Shown in pieces: positions 14,148-15,519 of a stretch of DNA of 15,519 nt (the first letter of the stretch is position 1; the number at the start of each line of letters is the position of its first letter). The translations under genes were made by a program, and so were the position numbers. The notes under the pieces were generated by a model that was given only the letters and a program-made list of their open reading frames with translations, ran no database searches and was not told the origin of the DNA. The stretch is from Chloromonas sp. AAM2 (taxonomy: Eukaryota; Chlorophyta; Chlorophyceae; Chlamydomonadales; Chlamydomonadaceae). The stretch is taken from positions 2,377-17,895 of the forward strand of contig QAXH01004474.1 of the NCBI GenBank assembly GCA_004335635.1. Reading direction: 5' to 3'.

Positions 14148-14219
14148 CAACTAATAATAATTTACCCCTTAGGATAATATAATTCTGCTTTTTAACCAAT
14201 TTTTTTTACGAGATACATA

Positions 14220-14234
14220 ACTTATCCACATTTT
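14220..14234 (+). repeat. 15-bp direct repeat, copy 2, containing a DnaA box
   Basis: ACTTATCCACATTTT, the second identical copy, in the same orientation 87 bp away. It contains TTATCCACA at 14222-14230 and sits directly after the terminator of the secreted-protein gene. The stretch between the copies is AT-rich and has no gene. Confidence 0.55.
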
Positions 14235-14265
14235 AAAAAAGCCAGACTATAATTAGCCTGACTTT
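14235..14265 (-). terminator. Rho-independent terminator of the T9SS protein gene
   Basis: On the minus strand AGTCAGGC (14263 to 14256) and GTCTGGCT (14247 to 14240) pair over 8 bp, two of them G-U, around loop TAATTATA, followed by six T (14240 to 14235). It lies about 55 bp after the stop codon at 14320. Confidence 0.75.
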
Positions 14266-14319
14266 ATTACCCTGTAACCCGGTACAAAATCCTTACCCTC
14301 CGAATCAGCTGCAGAAAAC

Positions 14320-15519
14320 TTATTTAATCAGGGTCATTATCTTAGTCTCTACATTAATACCCGCTTTCAGTTCATATGCATACAACCCACTCGATAACGA
14401 AGAGGCGTTAAAAGAGATGGAGTGTGTACCGGCTGTTTTTTGTTGATTTCCATGATCATAGACCATTCTACCGGTCATATCAAAAACCCTGAATCGGACC
14501 TCGCTGGCTTTTGCTATTTGGTACTGAATTTTAGTTGTAGGGTTGAAAGGGTTTGGATAATTCTGTGACATACTAAACTCTTGAGGGATGTTTGGATTTA
14601 ATTCTGAAGAGACGGATGACTCAACAACCAACACTATATCTCCCTCTATTATTCCTCCATCCGAATCTTCTACTATAAATGTTAACAAGCCTTCGCCAAC
14701 AAAATCCGGTGCGGAAATCGTAATTTCGAAAGCTGTTAATGATACCTCAAATGAGAGTTCTTCTGGCTGAATATTAAAGCTAAAACTCAGGTCCGACAGC
14801 TCATCTTCTATATCAAAAACTATGTCCGAAAATTGAAACGTATATTCCACGCCACTTTCAAATCGGATAGTGTCTGGTATTTGCGTAAACTGTGGTAAGT
14901 CATTTACTGCTTGTATATCCACAAATAACGTATCATTAACAGTAAGCCCTTCCTCGTCTGTAGCTCTTAAGACTACTTCTCCGCTACCAAAAACATCACT
15001 TATTGAACTAAGCATGATTGAATTATCACTAATCTCCGCGCTGAATAATTCTTCGGAATAGTTAACGATCTCAAGACTTAAATCTTGGGTGAAGTCATCA
15101 TTAAACACTGAACTTATGTTATCTATGATTGCTTCGTTAAAGTCTTCCAAAAGCTCAATGCTACCAAGCGGATTTTCAACGACTGGCGCTTCGTTTTCCT
15201 TGACCTCAATACTCCCGTTCAATACGGTAAAAGGAGGATCTCCTTCATTGATTTCAACATCAATGAATTCAATTATGGAAAACCCAGAACTATTCACCTC
15301 TGCCATTAAATTCAGCAAAACTCCGTCTTCTGTAACAGAACCCGTGCTTGCCCAGGAAATATTAACCTGATTATCCGGATTATTCACAGGGCTATAATTT
15401 GCTGTCAGCGTACCTCCGTCTGAAAGCGTATTGGAAATAGATGCTTCGTAAATTGTTATAACATCAGAATCAAAGCCAATTTTAATGGTATAACCTTCGA
15501 TCTCGTCTGGTGGTAACTC
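14320..15519 (-). CDS. Secreted multidomain protein with cohesin-like region, Ig-like repeats and T9SS sorting domain (C-terminal part, runs off right edge)
   Basis: The frame is open across the right edge, giving 399 visible residues; a GTG at 15387 is internal, not the start. Visible residues about 8-105 (YTIKIGFDSDVITIYEAS, DGVLLNLMAEV, INEGDPPFTVLNGSIEV) look like a cohesin or other beta-sandwich domain of the dockerin-binding type. Residues about 106-300 hold Ig/cadherin-like repeats with the FVDIQAVNDLPQF and TFIVEDSDGG linkers typical of tandem adhesin domains. Residues about 312-399 are the type IX secretion C-terminal domain: QNYPNPFNPTTKI, FDMTGRMVY, FNASSLSSGLYAYEL and a final LIK. 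The protein would cross the outer membrane by T9SS and be held or released at the surface. It has its own terminator and is not part of the motor operon, though it points the same way. Confidence 0.88.
   Translation of the reverse strand, partial: ELPPDEIEGYTIKIGFDSDVITIYEASISNTLSDGGTLTANYSPVNNPDNQVNISWASTGSVTEDGVLLNLMAEVNSSGFSIIEFIDVEINEGDPPFTVLNGSIEVKENEAPVVENPLGSIELLEDFNEAIIDNISSVFNDDFTQDLSLEIVNYSEELFSAEISDNSIMLSSISDVFGSGEVVLRATDEEGLTVNDTLFVDIQAVNDLPQFTQIPDTIRFESGVEYTFQFSDIVFDIEDELSDLSFSFNIQPEELSFEVSLTAFEITISAPDFVGEGLLTFIVEDSDGGIIEGDIVLVVESSVSSELNPNIPQEFSMSQNYPNPFNPTTKIQYQIAKASEVRFRVFDMTGRMVYDHGNQQKTAGTHSISFNASSLSSGLYAYELKAGINVETKIMTLIK

Noticed and set aside
14119..14234. Chromosomal replication origin
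   Set aside because: Only two DnaA boxes are seen, no dnaA, dnaN or other origin-linked gene is near, and no clear unwinding element is present.
15385..15387. GTG start for the T9SS protein
   Set aside because: The frame is open for 44 more codons to the window edge with cohesin-like sequence, so the GTG is internal.

Overview
The window looks like a chromosomal segment of a member of the Bacteroidota / Balneolota-Rhodothermota group. The evidence is a C-terminal type IX secretion sorting domain of the YPNPFNPTT type, promoters of the TTTG / TAnnTTTG kind (a perfect one, TTTG-N19-TATATTTG, precedes the tRNA gene), a near absence of Shine-Dalgarno sequences, a YpdA/Bdr-type bacillithiol-disulfide reductase, and intergenic hairpin repeats. 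The lineage is an inference, not a measurement.

Left part (1-4450), accessory housekeeping genes: the N-terminal end of a YpdA-like flavoprotein (minus); a divergently transcribed DUF481-like outer-membrane barrel (plus); a 282-bp gap holding what looks like a dispersed non-coding repeat; a YheT-type alpha/beta hydrolase (minus) divergent from a PlsC acyltransferase (plus); a small basic hypothetical protein whose stop abuts the plsC stop; and a six-helix membrane protein resembling DUF6498 (minus).

Middle (4580-8860): a tRNA-Val(TAC) with its own promoter and terminator on the minus strand, divergent from a fatty-acid beta-oxidation pair on the plus strand. The pair is fadI (thiolase) then fadJ (enoyl-CoA hydratase / 3-hydroxyacyl-CoA dehydrogenase), the two halves of a trifunctional enzyme. 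A perfect 15-bp palindrome and a related imperfect copy precede fadI. The 450-bp fadI-fadJ gap contains two 138-bp copies of a MITE/REP-like element with inverted ends and internal hairpins.

Right part (8903-14068, minus), the main point of interest: a compact five-gene operon encoding what appears to be a self-contained rotary motor without a flagellum. In order of transcription it encodes: (1) a single polypeptide joining the periplasmic RBM3-like part and last membrane helix of FliF to a complete FliG; (2) a FlgO/CsgG-like periplasmic domain joined to an outer-membrane beta-barrel; (3) a TPR lipoprotein with an acidic tail; (4) a MotA stator; (5) a MotB stator with the proton-carrying Asp and an OmpA-type peptidoglycan-binding domain. 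The FliF secretion-ring domains RBM1/RBM2 are absent, the FliM-binding EHPQ motif of FliG is degenerate, and no fliM, fliN or export gene is next to it. The picture is ion flow through MotAB turning a FliFG rotor, with no switch, export apparatus or filament in the window, and with outer-membrane partners encoded in the operon. The task it drives (surface movement, envelope transport, adhesin movement) cannot be read from the sequence.

Right edge (14320-15519, minus): the C-terminal 399 residues of a large secreted protein with a cohesin-like region, Ig/cadherin-like repeats and a T9SS sorting domain. It ends in a clear terminator. Between it and the motor operon lie two identical 15-bp repeats, each containing a perfect consensus DnaA box.
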